A DNA stretch of 64,000 nucleotides. Source: Hemileia vastatrix (Eukaryota; Basidiomycota; Pucciniomycetes; Pucciniales; Zaghouaniaceae). A model generated the notes under the pieces. The model was given only the letters and a program-made list of their open reading frames with translations. It was not told where the DNA came from and searched no databases. Position 1 is the stretch's first letter; every line of letters begins with the position of its first letter. This document shows, piece by piece, positions 53,081-63,912 of the stretch. The stretch lies in NCBI GenBank assembly GCA_030280995.1, contig JASXTE010000007.1:14127501-14191500 (forward strand). Direction: 5' to 3'. The position numbers were made by a program, and so were the translations under genes.

Positions 53081-54003
53081 TTATATTGACTTTATGATAA
53101 GTTTTAATTTTCTCTTCTTTCTCTTGGCTTTCAACTTTATCTTGCAGTCTTTTTCTAAATGTCCTTTTCTATGACAGTAAAAGCACTGAGCTGTAGCAGG
53201 ATTTATAGCGTCCAAGTCCATTTGGTCTGTTTTATCATGATTGAAGGTCTTTTTACAAGGAGATCTGAGTTGGAAGTTTACTCCAGTTTTCCAACTGGAT
53301 GAAGCTGGTGTGTGGGACCTTAATTGAGACTTGTGGGGTGTCAGAATTTTTGATCCGTAACGATGAGTTTCTTTGTAAGTAGAATCCCTATCTTTTATGA
53401 TGTTAAAAACTTGTTCCAAATTAGGTTTTTCACCAAAATAAATTTGAGAAATTTCATACTGCATGTTGGCCGGAAATTTTTTACAAAAAATAAAGATTTT
53501 TTCTTTAACTAGGAGTCAAGTGGCAGGGATCTGAGCTGAAATATCACTAAATTTTGAGATGATTTTATCAATCTTTCCCTGAAAGGAGAGATTATAAAGG
53601 TTTTCACACATCTTGTCTTCTTTTAATTCATGATTATATTTTTCTAAAAAGGCCTCTTTTAAGAAATACCAATCAGGAAGATTTTTTCCATTGTCGTGTA
53701 GTATCTAGTTGAAGAATGACTTGGCTTCCCCTGTAAGGTAAGTCCCCATAGGGGCTAGCCATTTAGATACTGAAATTCTTCTTGCTTGAAAACTGATTTT
53801 TAAATCCATGAGCCAATGTTCTACATTATCTCCATAGCCCTTGAATTATTCCAGTTTAAGACGGAGTTTTGGTTCTTTTTTGTTGAGAACAGTCGTGGCC
53901 AGACGTGATTTAGCTGGTTAAGTTCTCCTTCCAACTGGGCCATCTTTTTGACCATGAAGTTAAACTGGGCACACATTTGTGCATAGTCTTGATTTTCAGA
54001 CAT
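53081..54003 (-). pseudogene. Gypsy E gag
   Basis: The N-terminal piece starts at ATG 54003 (MSENQDYAQMCAQFNFMVKK, coiled-coil-like). The C-terminal piece (53464-53081) ends in a CCHC zinc knuckle CFYCHRKGHLEKDC followed by a Lys-rich stretch. The middle is broken by stops and shifts. Gag binds the RNA genome. Confidence 0.8.
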
Positions 54004-54099
54004 CTAATCCAAGATGCTTTAAGTAAGCTAAAAATTTATTATATCTGTAGAATAAATCCTATTAACCTCTTTTCAGAATATTTCTTATCTGCGTAAGGT

Positions 54100-54500
54100 G
54101 GATACCAGGGCCTTTAAGAATATTTGATTGATAATTTTCTAATAGATAAATTAAGACAAATTTCAAAGGTTAGTAACAAGGAAAAACTGATGAAGAGTTT
54201 TTTTTTCTAAAAACTCACAAATAATTATTTGTGAATCTTGAAAATTCTAAAACGAAAATTTTCAAGGAAGTAAATTAGTGTTTCAATTACAAGATGGCAC
54301 AGTATTTATGTTTGCAGGAAAATCTATTAGTAGATACAAGTAAAACTCTTGAAGAAAATCTTGTAAAAGCAATAATATAATAAACGGGATAAAAATCATG
54401 AAAAGCTAGAAAAGTCTATGTTAAATGATAAAGTGAAAAGAATAGAATGAAAAGTCATGGTTCTAAAAAGTAAAAGTAAAAAAGAAAATCTGGAATCACA
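54100..54500 (-). repeat. 5' LTR of element E
   Basis: Pairs with 48737-49222 (see the element entry). The inner border near 54100 is set by the TGGTATCC primer-like site. Confidence 0.65.
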
Positions 54501-54973
54501 ATTATATTAGGAAATAATAGTGTAATAGTTTCTAATTTATTAATTTATACTTTTCCTTTCTTGTAATCATTATCCACTAAATAGTTAGTTTACTATAATA
54601 ATTACTAATTCTATAATAATTTTAATCACTCAAAAGCTCTACAATTCTCTCAAATATAATTACTAAATTGTGATTCCTAAGATTTTCTACGTACATTTAG
54701 AATTCTGAGGAGAAGCTAACTTACTGTTCATTGCACAATATTAGGCCTCTTTTTATAGGTGCAGAGTAACCAGAAGAGCATAGAGTAAAAATCTGCAGAT
54801 AGTAAATAGTGTGAGCTTTTCAGAGAAAAGCTCTTAGATTCATTTAAGAGTCAAAAGTTAAGAATTAATAAAAGAAACTAAGATAAGATAATTAAGTGAA
54901 AAGTAAAAGATGTTTTTAGATAAGCTATGAAATATTGTATTCCAAAAAAGGAAAAGGAAAAATAAGAATAACA

Positions 54974-56353
54974 CCATCCCCTCTATTTTGATGATGCCAA
55001 GTTAGATCTTTGGGGGTGAAATTAACTGTTCTTTCCAGAAGGTTTTCATCTAATTCACAAATTAGATTATAAGCTTCTGCAGTGATTTTTTTCATTGCAT
55101 GGAAAAAATCTATAAAATTAGATATATCCCAGTGATCCTGTTGATACATATATCTTACCCAGTGTAACAAGTTTCACCGCGCAATACGGGGGGGCGGACT
55201 TGTTAGCAAGTCCGCAACCTTGGACTCAAATTCACCACAGATTGAACACACATTGAGTTATTGACAAAGGAACCATACAATCAGGGATGAACACCACTCA
55301 GCATAACAGTTTTTGTGGGTCTTCAAGTAGAGTTCAGTATGAGTTCAGTATGAGTTCAGTCTGAGTTCCATCTGAGTTCAGTCTGAGTTCAGGTTGGGGA
55401 CTTGCTAGCAAGTCCACCCCCTATATTGCGTAGTGTTTGCTGTAAAAAATTCTAAAATGCCTGTTGGGATGTCCATTTGGGGTGAAACAGTTTTGCCATT
55501 CCATACAAAACAATCCTAGTGGAAATTCTGTAGCATTATGATGTCTTTGGTTGAGGAACCGGTATTTTTCTACTCTTTGCAATGTGGGTTCTATTATAGG
55601 CCCTGTATCCCAAGTTATTTCTTGCTGATTGATTTCTGAATTGGAATCTACTACTGGAATGATGGAGTTGAGCTGATTTTCCATGGAATAACTTTTAGCA
55701 GGCTCCATTAGTATTAGTTCTTAGAGCATGATTATTTGAAGTCATTGACTGATACAAACCATTATGAAGACATTCACAAATGTGAAAGGGACTATCCCAC
55801 TTTGGATTTAGTTTAGATGGTCTTTCTTTGAACTTCCTGAGAACTTTGTCTCCCACCTGTTAGCTTCTTTTGGTGTAAGTATTATTGGTATTTGCATATC
55901 TTTCTTCAGCTTCTTTTTTTAATTCATTAATTCAATTTTGTCATTCAGAACGTAGTTAGACATTTTCCAAGGTTTGTTGAAAGTAAATTTGTTCTTGGTT
56001 AGAATTGGTAATCTTGGGTAATTCTCCAAGAAGTACTGGATCTGATGGTAATCTTACCTGTATACCATAGACCATGTCAAAGGGTGTTGTCTTGAGAGAT
56101 TTTGAGGGAGAGTTTCTATAGGAAAACAGTGCTTTGTCAAGGTATTTGTCCCAGCATTTTTGATTTTGGGGTGAGACATACCTTTGAATTGTATTTTCAA
56201 GTGTTCCATGAAAACTTTCTATGAGTCCATTTGACTGGTGATGGTAAGGAGTAGTTTTTATATGTTTTATTTTTGCATTTTTCAAAAATATTTCAAATTG
56301 ATAGGAGTCAAATTCCAATCCATTGTCAATCAAGATTTCTATTGGTAATTGGT
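54974..56353 (-). pseudogene. Gypsy F integrase and C-terminal extension
   Basis: Minus strand from 56353: LPIEILIDNGLEFDSYQFEI (Asp), TTPYHHQSNGLIESFHGTLE (Glu), CWDKYLDKALFSYRNSPS and FDMVYGIQVRLPSDPVLLGE. After a gap come EKYRFLNQRHHNATEFPLGL, HFRIFYSKH, the MITE (55430-55180), and LLHWVRYMYQQDHWDIS. The first catalytic Asp and zinc region are missing with the truncated part. It helps to read the more damaged E sequence. Confidence 0.8.
55180..55430. mobile_element. 251-bp MITE with palindromic ends
   Basis: Ends CGCAATAC and TATTGCG are inverted, followed inside by G-rich GGGGG(C/T)GGACTTG. Each end contains an 18-bp near-perfect or perfect palindrome (GGACTTGCTAGCAAGTCC at the right). 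The centre has about six tandem 11-mers (AGTTCAGTATG and variants, 55329-55394). It splits the F pol sequence. Target duplication not clear. Confidence 0.8.
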
Positions 56354-56510
56354 TGTGGTCTTTCAACATTGGCGGAGACCTTTGTTGGTCTATTTGGCAT
56401 TGTTTGGATGTCTTAAATGGCATTATTTAATAATTAGGTGTTTTTCTAGAATTATTCAGCAAATATTGGGACTGCGGGGATGTGTGTACTACCATTTGAT
56501 AGCCCCAGGT
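56354..56510 (+). repeat. Truncated LTR of the B/C lineage
   Basis: TGTGGTCTTTCAACATTGGC... matches the first 160 bp of the C LTR with many differences, then is cut by a Harbinger end. Confidence 0.78.
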
Positions 56511-56704
56511 AGGGGGTGTCAGTTTTGGAAAATCTGCACTTAACTTAAGTGCGGATTTCAAACCAAATCAGCACTTAAATTTTGCAAAAAATTCACTTAT
56601 TTCAAAAAAGGGTGTCAGTTATGACCTCAAATCAGCACTTTTTTCCCCTTTTTTTTCACAACCACATTTTGGCCACAAAACATCCCTTCCTTTCTTACCC
56701 CATC
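56511..56704. mobile_element. Harbinger-like terminal fragment
   Basis: AGGGGGTGTCAGTTTTGG followed by the reverse of the right end of copy 1 (AAGTGCGGATTTCAAACC, GTGTCAGTTATGACCTC), up to CCCCATC where the D LTR begins. In copy 1 the same sequence continues, so element D inserted into it. Confidence 0.82.
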
Positions 56705-57524
56705 TGTCAAGGTACGCTTTTAGTCTAGAAGTTTTGGTACGAAGTTCTACGAGGATTTATAAGGTTTAAATGGATTCTCAACAAATTTGTACGTATTTCT
56801 TAATTCAAAGATGATTGTTTTACTCAATAAAAAGAGGTAGGATTAAAATATTAATATAATTTATAAATTAGAATTACGCTATTGTAAATACTAATGATAT
56901 AGAATATAAGAATAAGTTTTTATTGGTTATTGTTGTAATAAAATCGTTTGGTAAGATAGAATGATTAAAAGACAACAAAAAGAGAGGCCTTTTATAGGCA
57001 AAGGAGAGACAAAGCACGGAAATCAAATTCTAAAAACAGTAGGGAAAAAGAGAGAAAAAGAACATTCCAGAAAGAGTATTTCAAATAATAAAGTTATTCC
57101 AAAAAGAAGGCGTCAAAAAGATGTATTTACAGAGTATGTCAGAAATACATCAATATTTTTAATATTTACTGTAAATGTCAATTCCAAATAAGAAATTTGA
57201 TTTATTTGTATATATTTAATATTATTTGAATATTTAAATCTTATTTTATCTTTGTATTTTATTTTTTAAATATAAAGTTTTATTTTTCCCAACCTGTCAA
57301 TTGAGCACGGTATTAGAGAAAATATAAGGGACAAAATTATAATTATAATTTTACTTATTTAGTTAATTAATTAATTTAATTTTAACATTCTGTAACTAGT
57401 TAATTTATAACTAATGTTAATGTAACTAAATGATATTTAAATAATAATTAAAGATGATAAGGTGCCGCTTCATCCAGTAAATAATTCCTTATTTCACTGG
57501 GTAAGTCCAGTAGCCTGGCTGACA
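56705..57524 (-). repeat. 3' LTR of element D
   Basis: Minus strand TGTCAGCCAGGC (57524) to ACCTTGACA (56705), 820 bp, with inverted TGTCA/TGACA ends and an AAGGGAG purine tract directly upstream (minus strand). Confidence 0.78.
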
Positions 57525-57559
57525 CTCCCTTACTCTAAAAAAAATAATAAAAAAAAATG

Positions 57560-60500
57560 CTATGATTTTTTCTTCTTATACTTATTTAGTAGAGTAGGAA
57601 GATTAGATATCTCCTTCCCAGGTATCCAAGAATCATATTCAGATGATTTATTCTTGAATCTCAATAAGTATTCTGTACCTTTCTCAGCAGTGACTATTCT
57701 GTCATTTAATATTTTTTCAATTTCTGCTGTCTCAGTGATTTCATTTGGGGTTTTCTTTGGTCTACCCCTCCTTCTTGGAAATAAATCACTATTGGATGTG
57801 TAAGGTTTCAAAAGAGATATTTGAAAAACAGGATGTTTTCTGTCATATGGGGAATACAGAATAACTTCAACTGCATTATCTCCAATCATTCTTCTGACAA
57901 CAAAAGGACCAACAAATGGATCTTTTAATTTGTTATTACCTTGTAAGTTGAAGTGGACTGTAGAAATCAACACTTCATCACCCTTTTTAAAAGTGTATTC
58001 TTTATGGGATTTGTCCCATCTTTTCTTCTCATATTCAAATGATTTTTCAATACATTTTTGAGCATGATTTCTGCATAGTTGTTGCATTTGAAGAAAAGAT
58101 TTTACACCAGGATGTATATCCAATTTAGGTATTTTGTTATTGAGAATTTGGGCAGGAGTATTAGGAACATATCCAAGCCAGAGCTCAAAAGGCTTTCTTT
58201 GAGTAACAGAATGAACAGTGCTATTATAAGCAAATTCTAACCCAGGAAGTAAGGTAACCCAATCATGAGTGAATCTGTCATTATCTTTATACTCAAGGCC
58301 AAAGGCACAATATCTTCTTATCATGTCCTCTAAAGTCTGAATCATTCTTTCAGCTAAACCATCAGTCTGAGGGTGATGGGCAGTAGAAAGTTTCAGATCA
58401 CAACCACAAGCATCCATCAGAGACATCCAAAATTCAGAAGTAAATTTAGGGTCTCTGTCAGAGATTATGGCTTTAGGAAAACCAGCAGTATTAAACATAT
58501 GAGACCACCATAAGAAAGCTAATTCTTTAGTGGAAACATCCTTGTGGGTAGGGATAAATTTACACAATTTTGTGAATCTGTCCACAATAACCCAACAAGA
58601 GTTATAACTGTCTTTACCAGCAATAGGTAATCCTGTTACAAAGTCCATGTTTATTATTTGCCATGGAGCATCAGGAGGTTCAATATGTTGCATTAATCCT
58701 GCTCTTTTACCAGTTAATCTTTTTGATTTTTGGCATGAATCACAGGATTCAACATATAATTTTGTGTCCTCAGACATATTAGCCCACCAAGCAGTGTTCT
58801 TAATTCTGATCATTGTTTTTTCAAAATCAAAATGTCCAGCTAATATGTCATCATGACAAATTTTCAAGATGATTTCTTTCATAGAAGGAGGAATAACAAT
58901 AACATTACTCAACTTTCTTCTATAATATAGATATCCTTCATCAATTGAAAATTTTCCTTTTTCCAAACCCTTTTGGTACTTTGGTGGAAGGGTTTTAATT
59001 AATGCTTGTATTGAAGCATTCATTGGATCATTTAATATGGTGCATAACTTTTTCAAGTCAGTGTCCTTATCATATGATTCCAGAATAAGCTGTAATAGCT
59101 CTTCCTCTATATCAACCACATATATCCCATGGATATGGATAATTTCATCCTCAGGATCATAAGCAGGATTTGAGTCATCATTTGGTAAGGGTAACCTTGA
59201 TAACATATCCACATTTGAGTGACCAATACCAGCTCTGTGAATAATTGTCATTCTCCCTCTGTATTCTTGAACAGCCAGTTGCCATCTAAACATATGTCTA
59301 TTAGGTGTTTTCAAGTTTAATAGGGATTTAACTGCACTGCAGTCAGTGACAAGTTCAAATTTCTGGTCATCTAGGTAATAATAAAGCTTTTCCAGAGCCC
59401 ATACTACAGCTAAACACTCTAATTGAGTAGCACCATATTTCAATTCGCTATTTCTCAAGGTTCTTGAAATATAACAAATTACTACCTCTGAAACTTTATC
59501 ATTTATCACTTGTTTTTGATGGAGGGCAGCACCAAGACCAATAAAACTGGCATCAGTGTACAAAACAAATGGTTGATCAAAGTCAGGTAAAGCAAGAATT
59601 GGTGCTGACATCAAACAGTGTTTCATAGTGTCAAAGGCTCTTTGTCTTTCACTATTCCAGAAAAAAGCAACATCCTTTCTAGTTAATTGGGTAAGGGGTA
59701 AAGCTATGACTTGGTAATTTTTAATATACTGTCTATAGTATCCACACATTCCCAAAAAACTTTGGAGCTCTCTCACTGTTGTAGGAGCTTTCACCTGTTG
59801 TATGGCTGCCACTTTGTTCTGGTCAACACATATCTGTAAGCCTGAAACAACATGACCAAGAACTTTTAAAGAATGGAAACCAAATTTACATTTCTTCAAA
59901 GCAAGTGTCATATTTATTTCATTCATTTTCTGGAATACTTTACACAGGTGTTTAAGATGGTCCTCAAATGTTTTTGAGAATATAATGATATCATCAATAT
60001 AAATCATCAGCCATCCTTCAATTATCTCTTGATGGAATGTGTTATCCATTACTTTTTGGAAAACTGAAGGGGCATTTTTAGGGCCAAATGGCATCCTAAT
60101 ATACTTATAAATACCCATATGAGTGGCAATCATCAGAAAGTTCTGAGAATTTTCCTCAACAGGTACCTGGTGATATCCCTTATTACCATCCAAACAGCTG
60201 ATATATTTAGCACCCTGTAAAGTAGCATGTATAGAGCTGATTCTAGGTAAAGGATAGATATCATCAACAGTATAAGTATTTAGTGCTCTATAATCACCAA
60301 ATAACCTGGCTTTATCTTTCTCATAAGAAATTAGGACAGGTGAGATAACACAATATTTAGGTGTTTCAACTACCTTTTCAATAATATTCATTTTTAAAAG
60401 GGTACAGATATTATCTTCAATATCTTTTCTCTTTGTGGGAGAAGCAGGATAATGCTTCTTCTTTAAACTAGGTGGTATATCAGTTAATGGACAAGACAAT

Positions 60501-63500
60501 GAAAGTTTCATTTCCTCCTTAACTAATCCCAGTTCATGTGACCCATGAGCAAAGGCCATAGGAAAAGATTTTATCAAGTTAATGATGGAATCTTTATCCT
60601 CACCAGAAAGTTGTTCTCCAAAAGAGGCATTGTCAATTTCAGACATAAGGGCATGCATTTCCTTTGTAGATCCTCCTTTATATTGAACCACAGAATTACA
60701 TGTGTTCAATTCTGGTTTTAATAATTTTTTAGGGGAGGAAATTTTAAATTTTCTCTTCCCATTCAACCCCATTGTGAAACATTGGTTTGAAGGATCCAAT
60801 TTTATGCCATACTTGGTTAAAATATCATTCCCTACAATAAACCAATTGCTCAAGTTATCATTTTTCATGACAACAAAATCACAAATAGCTCTTACAAAAC
60901 CATGGTTATATTTAAAAAACACTGTGGCTTTGTATTTACCAATGGGGGACAAAACAGAGCCATACCCTCTCCAATTTTCAGAAATGATAGGCAACAGTTT
61001 AGATTTATAGTCTTGATCTACTGAAGCAAGTGCTCTTTCAGATACTACACTTCCTCCAGCTCCAGAATCCAGAACAACTTCAATGCTGGTTCCATTGATC
61101 AAGACTGGTGCCTTAAGAGGGGCAATAATAATTGAGTTATCCTCAATGTTCTTTATGATCTCAGCATCCACAACTGTAGATAAATCATTATTATCAATGT
61201 CAATAGTATTTAAATAATGAATATCTTCTTCCAGCATCAAGATTTCTTGTTGAGATTCATATGAAATATTGCTGGCACAATCACTTGATGTATCATCCAG
61301 TGCCACTGTGTCATCAGCATGCTCCTCTGTGTGTTCTACAAGATTTATCTTCCTGTCACAAACATGGCCTTTCTGCCAAGGCTTGTTGCACTTGAAGCAA
61401 GTGTTTGTTGCATATTTCTTTGGTGCAACAGGGGCAGAAGGTTTACCAACCTTTTCCTGAGGTTTTTGTTGGTAAGTGGAGGGTTTCTCCAAAGGGGTCC
61501 TAGGAATGAATCTTCTTGCATCATACTTATTGTTTAGAAGTATCTCATTGCAAGTATTAATGAAAGAAGAGGGTTCTTTGGAGAACTCAATCCTAGCCAC
61601 AATCAAGTCTCTCAGAGACATTGGTAATTTATAGAGGATCCTGTCCTTCCATAAATCAAACTCCATATTTGGGTCCATTGCCCTTAAGATTTTGACAAGT
61701 TTCATTAAAAACTCAATAGGTTTATCAGTAGAAGAGCTATATTTAGTTTCCTCATACTGCCTTTGTTGAGCCATTCTGAACTTGGAGCCACCAAATTGTG
61801 CTTTAATTAATTTCTTCCAATCCTCCCATGAGTAGTCATTCCCATCCAGGAGAACAGATTCATACCACATCAGGGCAACATTAGTGAACAAAGAAATTAA
61901 TTTGGACACAATTTCCTCATCTGGGAGTTTGTAAGAATTTTTTAAATTATCAATTCTGCAAATAAATTGTTGCCAATCAGAGGAAGAATCACCATCAAAT
62001 GTTGGGTACTGGTCAAGTTTTGGCCAATTCTTTTGATTTGAAGGAGTCTCCTTAGTACTAGCTTGTTTCTGAGTAAGAAGCAGCTGTAATTTCTCTAATT
62101 GTGCTGAAATCTCATTGTTTAATTCTGTTGCAGATCCTGGTGCATCATCAGTTTTTGATGGAAACTCAGTGTTATCAACAGGTATTTCTGGATCAATTTT
62201 TATTTTAGATGAACTAGCCACAGGTACTGGTTGAGCATCCTGCACTATATGTTCTTTCACAGAATTGTAAGAATATTTTTGGTCATTTAACAATGAGTTC
62301 AATGTTTCTTCAATGGTTTTTAGTCTTGTTTTCATTCTTGGAAGACTAGATAAACTTTCATTGACAGTTGCAAAAGATAATTGGTTTTTATGTTGAAAAG
62401 ATGACAAATGGTCACTCAATCTTTTCAGATTTATCTTATCCATTTCTACCTCCTGGAAACAGGCAGATACAGTATCTTTTAGTTTAGACAAATCATTTTT
62501 TATATTTTGCCATGAAGCAATTTTCTTTTCATGGGTTGCTTTGTAATGAGACAATTCATCAGAGACTCTCTGTGCTTCACTTTTTAATGCTTGATAACCC
62601 TGATCAGTTAACAAAATATTATATCTCTGAGTCAATTGCATATTTTTCATTATATGATTTTGCTTGGCAATAATATCTCTCAAGTGCTCATCATTAATTC
62701 TTGCTACATCTGGAGTGTTTCTCAATAAGGAAACTGAATAACTTTCCAGGCTCTCATAGAACTCAGGGTCAAGAGTTTCATCAATCACAGCCATATCAGG
62801 ATTAATCATTGAGGTAGCAATTAAAAGTAATGGATTGGATACATGAGATAACTTTCTACTATTCCCAGCCTCTATAGGTCTCAAGGTTTCATCCTGCCTT
62901 CCAGATTTACCTGAAGGAACAGAGTCAGCCACAAGAAAAGGCACTTGAGAATCAATAGAGGGACGTACCAGGGTTTGCTGGGTATCACCATATTGGGTTT
63001 CCTTCTTCTTTTGCCTCCTTGATAAGGGTGGGGAGGAGTGGGGTTTGCCTGGGTGGGCCTTGATGGACCTACCTGAGGTAATTGATGCTGATTTTGAGCT
63101 AAGTAGTCCCACTGTGTGTTGAGCCAGTCCCACTGCCACTTGGACACTTCTACCATCTCTTGGGATTGGGGAGCCAATTGTTGTTGATCCCTGGGAGGAA
63201 GAGGTTTCCTTTTCTCTTGGAGAGAAGTATTTTTTCTTTTCTCCCATTCTTCCAAGGCATCTACCCTTACCTTTAGTTTTAAGCTGTCTGTCTTTAACTC
63301 CTTTATGTGGGTTGACAGATTCTTTATCTGCTGAGACAACGGCATCTTTTTTATCTTGAAGCCTCTTGGAAGCTCTTCTGGTGGGTTTGTCCTGGGTTTC
63401 TGATCCTGAGTATTGTCCACTAGGATTTCTACTTCTTCCATTTCCACATCCTGTTTGGGGCAAGGATTTATTAGTTTGAGAAATTCTTCTTGTTAAAGGA

Positions 63501-63580
63501 GAACTTACAGAAGTAGGCTCATCATAATCAATTAAGTCTAGTTCTTCTTCACGTGAAGCAAAGCCACTTTGATCAGTCAT
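57560..63580 (-). CDS. Gag-pol polyprotein with chromodomain, intact
   Basis: 2006 residues in one frame (MTDQSGFASREEELDLIDYD...). Approximate order: Ser/Lys-rich N-terminus (1-250); coiled coil (about 270-440); capsid domain (520-680, LDQYPTFDGD, DWQQFICRIDNLKNSYKL); zinc-knuckle-like CFKCNKPWQKGHVC (about 735); protease VVLDSGAGGSVVS (about 840); RT (1070-1240, LFGDYRALNTYTVDDIYPLP, MIYIDDIIIFSK with YIDD); RNase H (1330-1470, VLYTDASFIGLGAALHQK, TQLECLAVVWALEKL, LVTDCSAVKSLL); integrase zinc site (1570-1615), catalytic NMDFVTGLPI, IISDRDPKF and AERMIQTLE; GPF segment; chromodomain (1950-2000, EIEKILNDRIVT, YLLRFKNKSSEYDSWIPGKE). All catalytic residues are present. The absence of any gag/pol stop is typical of single-frame chromoviruses. 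Host transposition potential depends on the 5' LTR outside the window. Confidence 0.96.
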   Translation of the reverse strand: MTDQSGFASREEELDLIDYDEPTSVSSPLTRRISQTNKSLPQTGCGNGRSRNPSGQYSGSETQDKPTRRASKRLQDKKDAVVSADKESVNPHKGVKDRQLKTKGKGRCLGRMGEKKKYFSPREKETSSSQGSTTIGSPIPRDGRSVQVAVGLAQHTVGLLSSKSASITSGRSIKAHPGKPHSSPPLSRRQKKKETQYGDTQQTLVRPSIDSQVPFLVADSVPSGKSGRQDETLRPIEAGNSRKLSHVSNPLLLIATSMINPDMAVIDETLDPEFYESLESYSVSLLRNTPDVARINDEHLRDIIAKQNHIMKNMQLTQRYNILLTDQGYQALKSEAQRVSDELSHYKATHEKKIASWQNIKNDLSKLKDTVSACFQEVEMDKINLKRLSDHLSSFQHKNQLSFATVNESLSSLPRMKTRLKTIEETLNSLLNDQKYSYNSVKEHIVQDAQPVPVASSSKIKIDPEIPVDNTEFPSKTDDAPGSATELNNEISAQLEKLQLLLTQKQASTKETPSNQKNWPKLDQYPTFDGDSSSDWQQFICRIDNLKNSYKLPDEEIVSKLISLFTNVALMWYESVLLDGNDYSWEDWKKLIKAQFGGSKFRMAQQRQYEETKYSSSTDKPIEFLMKLVKILRAMDPNMEFDLWKDRILYKLPMSLRDLIVARIEFSKEPSSFINTCNEILLNNKYDARRFIPRTPLEKPSTYQQKPQEKVGKPSAPVAPKKYATNTCFKCNKPWQKGHVCDRKINLVEHTEEHADDTVALDDTSSDCASNISYESQQEILMLEEDIHYLNTIDIDNNDLSTVVDAEIIKNIEDNSIIIAPLKAPVLINGTSIEVVLDSGAGGSVVSERALASVDQDYKSKLLPIISENWRGYGSVLSPIGKYKATVFFKYNHGFVRAICDFVVMKNDNLSNWFIVGNDILTKYGIKLDPSNQCFTMGLNGKRKFKISSPKKLLKPELNTCNSVVQYKGGSTKEMHALMSEIDNASFGEQLSGEDKDSIINLIKSFPMAFAHGSHELGLVKEEMKLSLSCPLTDIPPSLKKKHYPASPTKRKDIEDNICTLLKMNIIEKVVETPKYCVISPVLISYEKDKARLFGDYRALNTYTVDDIYPLPRISSIHATLQGAKYISCLDGNKGYHQVPVEENSQNFLMIATHMGIYKYIRMPFGPKNAPSVFQKVMDNTFHQEIIEGWLMIYIDDIIIFSKTFEDHLKHLCKVFQKMNEINMTLALKKCKFGFHSLKVLGHVVSGLQICVDQNKVAAIQQVKAPTTVRELQSFLGMCGYYRQYIKNYQVIALPLTQLTRKDVAFFWNSERQRAFDTMKHCLMSAPILALPDFDQPFVLYTDASFIGLGAALHQKQVINDKVSEVVICYISRTLRNSELKYGATQLECLAVVWALEKLYYYLDDQKFELVTDCSAVKSLLNLKTPNRHMFRWQLAVQEYRGRMTIIHRAGIGHSNVDMLSRLPLPNDDSNPAYDPEDEIIHIHGIYVVDIEEELLQLILESYDKDTDLKKLCTILNDPMNASIQALIKTLPPKYQKGLEKGKFSIDEGYLYYRRKLSNVIVIPPSMKEIILKICHDDILAGHFDFEKTMIRIKNTAWWANMSEDTKLYVESCDSCQKSKRLTGKRAGLMQHIEPPDAPWQIINMDFVTGLPIAGKDSYNSCWVIVDRFTKLCKFIPTHKDVSTKELAFLWWSHMFNTAGFPKAIISDRDPKFTSEFWMSLMDACGCDLKLSTAHHPQTDGLAERMIQTLEDMIRRYCAFGLEYKDNDRFTHDWVTLLPGLEFAYNSTVHSVTQRKPFELWLGYVPNTPAQILNNKIPKLDIHPGVKSFLQMQQLCRNHAQKCIEKSFEYEKKRWDKSHKEYTFKKGDEVLISTVHFNLQGNNKLKDPFVGPFVVRRMIGDNAVEVILYSPYDRKHPVFQISLLKPYTSNSDLFPRRRGRPKKTPNEITETAEIEKILNDRIVTAEKGTEYLLRFKNKSSEYDSWIPGKEISNLPTLLNKYKKKKS
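62881..63447 (-). other. 188-codon overlapping frame within gag D
   Basis: Open in the +1 frame relative to gag-pol. It begins MEMEEVEILVDNTQDQKPRT, then a heptad-like helix (SQQIKNLSTHIKELKTDSLK, VRVDALEEWEK), a Gln/Pro-rich part (WQWDWLNTQWDYLAQNQHQL) and a basic stretch GGKRRRKP. It looks more protein-like than the Ser/Lys-rich main frame over the same bases. It could be an accessory protein, or the ancestral gag N-terminus now out of frame. Confidence 0.4.
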
Positions 63581-63912
63581 CTTAAGATTCTACTGAAATG
63601 AAGGAAAAGAGACAAAAAATTAATTAGTCTTTATTTTTAATTTTTATTTAACAGAAAAAATAAAATAAAAATAATAAAAAAAATCTTGTTAGGATAAAAA
63701 TCAACTTAAATAAAATTAATAAAAAAAATTTAAAACCAGGATAATGCAATCAACTGTAGAAATAAATTAGAGTTTCTATTAATTTTTATTTTCAGGATTT
63801 AAATCAACTAATTTATTACCAGGATTTATTGTCAACTGAAATAATCAAATATGAATCTTTATTAATTAAAAAAAATTTATTTTGACTGATCACTTAACTA
63901 CCAGGACTTAAT
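63581..63912 (-). other. Leader of element D
   Basis: AT-rich untranslated leader on the minus strand. Five to six ATCC(T)GGT(A/T)-like repeats with TTGA-containing spacers are spread through it. No LTR or primer site before the Harbinger end. Confidence 0.6.

Larger units (their letters stand above)
48737..54500 (-). mobile_element. Gypsy element E, decayed, minus strand
   Basis: A third Gypsy family on the minus strand: 5' LTR about 54500-54100, gag, protease, RT, RNase H, integrase, C-terminal extension and 3' LTR about 49222-48737. The LTRs are clearly related (TTAGTAGATACAAGTAAAAC and GATAAAGTGAAAAGAATAG blocks) but quite diverged. A TGGTATCC-type primer site is at about 54102 (minus). 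Every domain has stops. Confidence 0.82.
54501..56353 (-). mobile_element. Gypsy element F, truncated, minus strand
   Basis: Relative of E. A probable 3' LTR (54501-54973, TGTTATTC at its minus-strand start) is followed by the pol C-terminal extension (interrupted by a MITE) and part of integrase. Everything upstream is lost at 56354, where an LTR scrap starts. Confidence 0.72.
56705..63912 (-). mobile_element. Gypsy element D (chromodomain type), coding part intact
   Basis: Minus strand: leader (63912-63581), a single gag-pol frame (63580-57560) and 3' LTR. The 5' LTR lies beyond the window, and a Harbinger end (63913) interrupts the leader. Same family as A. Being open from gag to chromodomain, it is the only element here with full coding capacity. 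Confidence 0.88.
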
